NCBI RefSeq assembly: GCF_040932005.1
Contig: NZ_CP162414.1
Span: 399,501 to 463,500, forward strand
Direction of reading: 5' to 3'
From: Aestuariibius sp. HNIBRBA575
GTDB lineage: Bacteria; Pseudomonadota; Alphaproteobacteria; Rhodobacterales; Rhodobacteraceae
DNA length: 64,000 bases
This document shows positions 61,589-64,000 of the stretch, in pieces. Under the pieces are notes generated by a model. That model worked only from the letters and a program-made list of their open reading frames with translations. It did no database searches and was not told where the DNA came from. The position numbers were made by a program, and so were the translations under genes. How positions within the stretch are numbered: the stretch's first letter is position 1; each line of letters begins with the position of its first letter.

Positions 61589-62208
61589 CAAACGATCCAA
61601 TCCGCCCAGTTCTGGCCCGCTTGAAACGGGATATGCGGGGCCTGAAGGCGCTGAACGACGTGTTGTTGGGGTTTCCAAGCGGTTTCTTGGGCGCGGGTGG
61701 GAATGATCCGGTCCTGTTGCGGGATCCAGATGCGATCAAAATGCAGGTTTGGCGCAGGTCCGCGGCGGATCACCGCGTGTAATTCGGCCTGTGCGGCGTG
61801 GATATCAATCACCGGCGGCCGCGTCACCAGCCCAGCCCGGCGGCAAAATTTCGCAAAGCTGTGTTCCGTCAGTTGATCCGCCGTGGCGCGGATCAGATCC
61901 GGCGCAATTCCATGCTGTTCATCTGCGGGTGATAGCGTGCCTGCCACGGCGATTAACCGGGCGGGTTGCACCCCAGATTGCGCCAGCCAATGCACCATCG
62001 AGGCCACGCCAAAGGAAAATCCAAGCATGTCGACGCGATCATAATGTGCCAGCATTTCCAAGGGGTTATCAAGCTGCGTGTAATCCTCAACCAGCAACAC
62101 ATCCCCATCACAGATCAGGCTGTTAAACGCATCCTCGCCAAGTGCCCAACCGCCAAACACAACCAGCACATCTGCTGAATCAGATCGGGACAACCAATGA
62201 TGTTTCAT
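61588..62208 (-). CDS. bioG: Pimeloyl-ACP methyl ester esterase BioG
   Basis: 206 residues from the ATG at 62208; a GTG one codon earlier is possible. DUF452-type alpha/beta hydrolase: VVFGGWALGEDAF (oxyanion), MLGFSFGVASMVHWL with the nucleophile in GFSFG, and IWIPQQDRIIPTRAQ with the acid. BioG ends the BioC-started elongation by freeing pimeloyl-ACP. It replaces BioH here. The start shares one base with the bioA stop. Confidence 0.87.
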   Translation of the reverse strand: MKHHWLSRSDSADVLVVFGGWALGEDAFNSLICDGDVLLVEDYTQLDNPLEMLAHYDRVDMLGFSFGVASMVHWLAQSGVQPARLIAVAGTLSPADEQHGIAPDLIRATADQLTEHSFAKFCRRAGLVTRPPVIDIHAAQAELHAVIRRGPAPNLHFDRIWIPQQDRIIPTRAQETAWKPQQHVVQRLQAPHIPFQAGQNWADWIV

Positions 62209-63491
62209 CACATGCCTTTGGCCAAAGAAACCATGGCGGCGGTGACTTGGCTGAGTTGATCGCTGGAAATGACATAGGGGGGCATGCAGTAAATATTATG
62301 GGCAAAGGGGCGCAACCAGACCCCGGTTTGTGGGGCCATTTGATGGGCCACCGACGGATCAACCCAGTCGTGCATTTCGATCACGCCAATGGCGCCCAGA
62401 ACCCGCACATCTTTGACGCGGGGCAATTTGCGGGCAGGGGCCAGTTCCTGTGTCATCTGGTCCGCGATGGCGCTGACTTGGGCGCGCCAATGGCCCGCCG
62501 CAATCAGATCCAGACTGGCTGTGGCCGCTGCGCAGGCCAGTGGATTGGCCATATAAGTGGGGCCATGCATCAGAACGCTGGCGTCGCTTTCGCCGATTCC
62601 ACGCGCGACCGTTTCGGTGGCGACGGTTGTGGCCATGCTGATGTGACCGCCGGTCAGCGCCTTGCCCAGACAGATGATGTCGGGGACGATGTCGGCATGG
62701 TCCATCGCAAACAATTTGCCCGTGCGGCCAAACCCGGTGGCGATTTCGTCCAAAATCATCAACACGCCGTGGGCTTTGCACATATCCCGCGCCTGTTTCA
62801 GCCAGTTGGGGTGATAGAAATACATCCCGCCCGCGCCCTGAACGACGGGTTCGATGATCAACGCCGCGATCTGCGTACCTTTGGTTGCCAGCAAGTGTTG
62901 CAACGCGCCAAGCCCGTTGACCTCCGGATCATCAGACCAGTCCTGCGCAATCGTAATCGGGGGGCGGGGCAGAAAATGCTGGACGGATAGCGCCCCGCGA
63001 AACAACCCATGCATGCCATTCACCGGATCGCAGACGCTCATCGCTTTCCATGTGTCGCCATGATAGCCGCCGCGAATGGTGGCAAATTCGACGCGGTTTT
63101 CGTGGCCCATCGCCTTTTGGTATTGGACCGCCATTTTCAGCGCAACTTCGATCGAAACCGATCCGCTGTCGCAATAAAATATCCGGTCCAGCCCCTTTGG
63201 CAGCAAATCCACCAAACGACGCCCCAATTCAATGGCCGGGTTATGGGTCAGACCGCCAAACATCACATGGGGCATCTGGCCTATTTGGTCCTGCATCGCA
63301 CCAACGATTGACGGATGGTTATGGCCATGCACCGCACACCACCACGACGACATCGCATCAATCATCTGCCCGCCATCGTCGCGGGTCAGCATCACCCCAT
63401 CGGCATGTGTGATCAGATGCATCGGACCGGGATCCAGCACATTGGTATAAGGGTGCCACAAATGGCGCGCATCAAAGTCCAGCGGGGTCAC
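62208..63491 (-). CDS. bioA: Adenosylmethionine-8-amino-7-oxononanoate aminotransferase BioA
   Basis: 427 residues from a GTG that overlaps the bioD stop. Class III PLP transaminase: DARHLWHPYTNV, MSSWWCAVHGHNHPSIVGAM, FYCDSGSVSIEVALKMAVQY, LMILDEIATGFGRTGKLFAMDHADIVPDIICLGKALTGGH (PLP lysine in GKAL). It converts KAPA to DAPA using S-adenosylmethionine as amino donor. Confidence 0.94.
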   Translation of the reverse strand: MTPLDFDARHLWHPYTNVLDPGPMHLITHADGVMLTRDDGGQMIDAMSSWWCAVHGHNHPSIVGAMQDQIGQMPHVMFGGLTHNPAIELGRRLVDLLPKGLDRIFYCDSGSVSIEVALKMAVQYQKAMGHENRVEFATIRGGYHGDTWKAMSVCDPVNGMHGLFRGALSVQHFLPRPPITIAQDWSDDPEVNGLGALQHLLATKGTQIAALIIEPVVQGAGGMYFYHPNWLKQARDMCKAHGVLMILDEIATGFGRTGKLFAMDHADIVPDIICLGKALTGGHISMATTVATETVARGIGESDASVLMHGPTYMANPLACAAATASLDLIAAGHWRAQVSAIADQMTQELAPARKLPRVKDVRVLGAIGVIEMHDWVDPSVAHQMAPQTGVWLRPFAHNIYCMPPYVISSDQLSQVTAAMVSLAKGM

Positions 63492-64000
63492 AGAAAGCTC
63501 CGGATCGTGTCGGTGTCAATGGCGTCAAAGGCGTCCAACAATGTGGTCTGATTCAGGTTGGGTATGTGGGGCAATCGACCCAGATGCTTGACTTTGCTCA
63601 TTTGAACGATGGTTTGTTCAACATCCGGTTCAGCCTCACCGACAAACACCACGCCAGCGATAGAACAACCCGCCCCGCGCAGCGCCATCAGGGATAATGT
63701 CGTGTGATTGATCGTGCCCAGCTGCGTGCGCGCGACCAAAATCACCGGGGCCTGCCATTGCACAAACAGGTCCAGAAAATACTGGTCTCGATTGAGCGGC
63801 ACCATGATGCCCCCCGCGCCTTCGACCACCAACGGTCCGTCAATCTGGGGCAGGGCCAAATCGGATAGGTTGATCTGCATGCCCATATCTTCGGCGGATA
63901 AATGCGGTGAGGCGGGCATGTTCAAACGGTAAGCTTCTGGCAGGACCTCTGCGCCGGACAGGGATTGGACGATTTGTGTATCTGTCGCATCCTCAAGCCC
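63488..64000 (-). CDS. bioD: Dethiobiotin synthase BioD (partial, 5' end beyond window)
   Basis: The frame continues to the right edge; the residues visible cover the C-terminal 170: GLEDATDTQIVQSLSGAEVLPEAYRL, then PLVVEGAGGIMVPLNRDQYFLDLF (the EGAGG motif) and VILVARTQLGTINHTTLSLMALRGAG. The N-terminal P-loop lies outside. It makes the ureido ring of dethiobiotin from DAPA, CO2 and ATP. The missing bioB and bioF may lie to the right. Confidence 0.92.
   Translation of the reverse strand, partial: GLEDATDTQIVQSLSGAEVLPEAYRLNMPASPHLSAEDMGMQINLSDLALPQIDGPLVVEGAGGIMVPLNRDQYFLDLFVQWQAPVILVARTQLGTINHTTLSLMALRGAGCSIAGVVFVGEAEPDVEQTIVQMSKVKHLGRLPHIPNLNQTTLLDAFDAIDTDTIRSFL

Noticed and set aside
62142..62990. 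282-codon plus-strand frame over bioA and bioG
   Set aside because: Antisense shadow of clear biotin genes.

Overview
The window looks like a chromosomal segment of a marine Rhodobacteraceae (roseobacter-group) alphaproteobacterium. The reasons are a pyrB ... pyrC-plsY block interleaved with small PH-like membrane proteins, a bioD-bioA-bioG-bioC biotin block, a TIGR03032-type protein, DUF805 and UDG4-type proteins of alphaproteobacterial style, and heavy use of ATGA start/stop overlaps. This is inference from gene content; no rRNA or other phylogenetic marker was available. One tRNA (Phe) is present. There is no CRISPR array, rRNA gene or intact insertion sequence. There are several decayed ones.

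Layout. 0-7.3 kb: a truncated IS3-family transposase at the left edge, then a tightly coupled operon-like run (membrane AraC regulator, exported protein, DUF4260, Tat-exported S41 peptidase, beta-lactamase-fold serine hydrolase, CPBP protease) that ends in a truncated gene and a TPR pseudogene. A 23-bp sequence occurs once on each side of this block in inverted orientation. 7.3-15.7 kb: a 4-hydroxyproline catabolic cluster (FCD GntR regulator, NhaC-type transporter plus Usp, DapA-like deaminase, FAD amino-acid oxidase/dehydrogenase, aldehyde dehydrogenase, Ser/Cys-type hydroxyproline epimerase). It has paired GTCGAC operator-like sites, and a broken ProC-like gene and a transposase relic at its 3' end. 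15.8-27.3 kb: conserved-type chromosome (DUF805, a duplicated membrane protein pair, a GbsR/MarR regulator, plsY, pyrC, three PH-like proteins, a tail-anchored protein, pyrB, a UDG4-like protein, moaB, a DsbD-N protein, yqgE).

27.5-33 kb: tRNA-Phe followed by a frameshifted AAA_25/RepA-type helicase relic (scar of an integrated element), a 1006-residue autotransporter, and a TIGR03032 protein. 32.6-37.7 kb: a LysR regulator preceded by a 9-bp tandem repeat, then a coupled set of beta-hydroxyacid dehydrogenase, aldehyde dehydrogenase, serine acetyltransferase-like and glyoxalase-like genes. 37.9-45.7 kb: an IorAB/XdhC-type molybdenum hydroxylase operon, a haloalkane dehalogenase with a decayed tandem copy, an aldehyde-reductase-like SDR and a TetR regulator. 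A shared 12-bp palindrome (TACYANNTRGTA) occurs upstream of the Mo-hydroxylase and twice between the SDR and tetR, which suggests one regulon.

45.7-58.5 kb: a LysR/NmrA divergent pair, a MipA-type outer membrane protein, and then a cluster in which three membrane-embedded AraC regulators alternate with two beta-lactamase-fold serine hydrolases. With the 0.8-5.3 kb block, this makes four such regulators and three such hydrolases in 64 kb. This repeated pairing is the best candidate here for an undescribed sensing/response system. 58.6-64 kb: a small lipoprotein, an orphan phnM, ridA, and the biotin genes running off the right edge.
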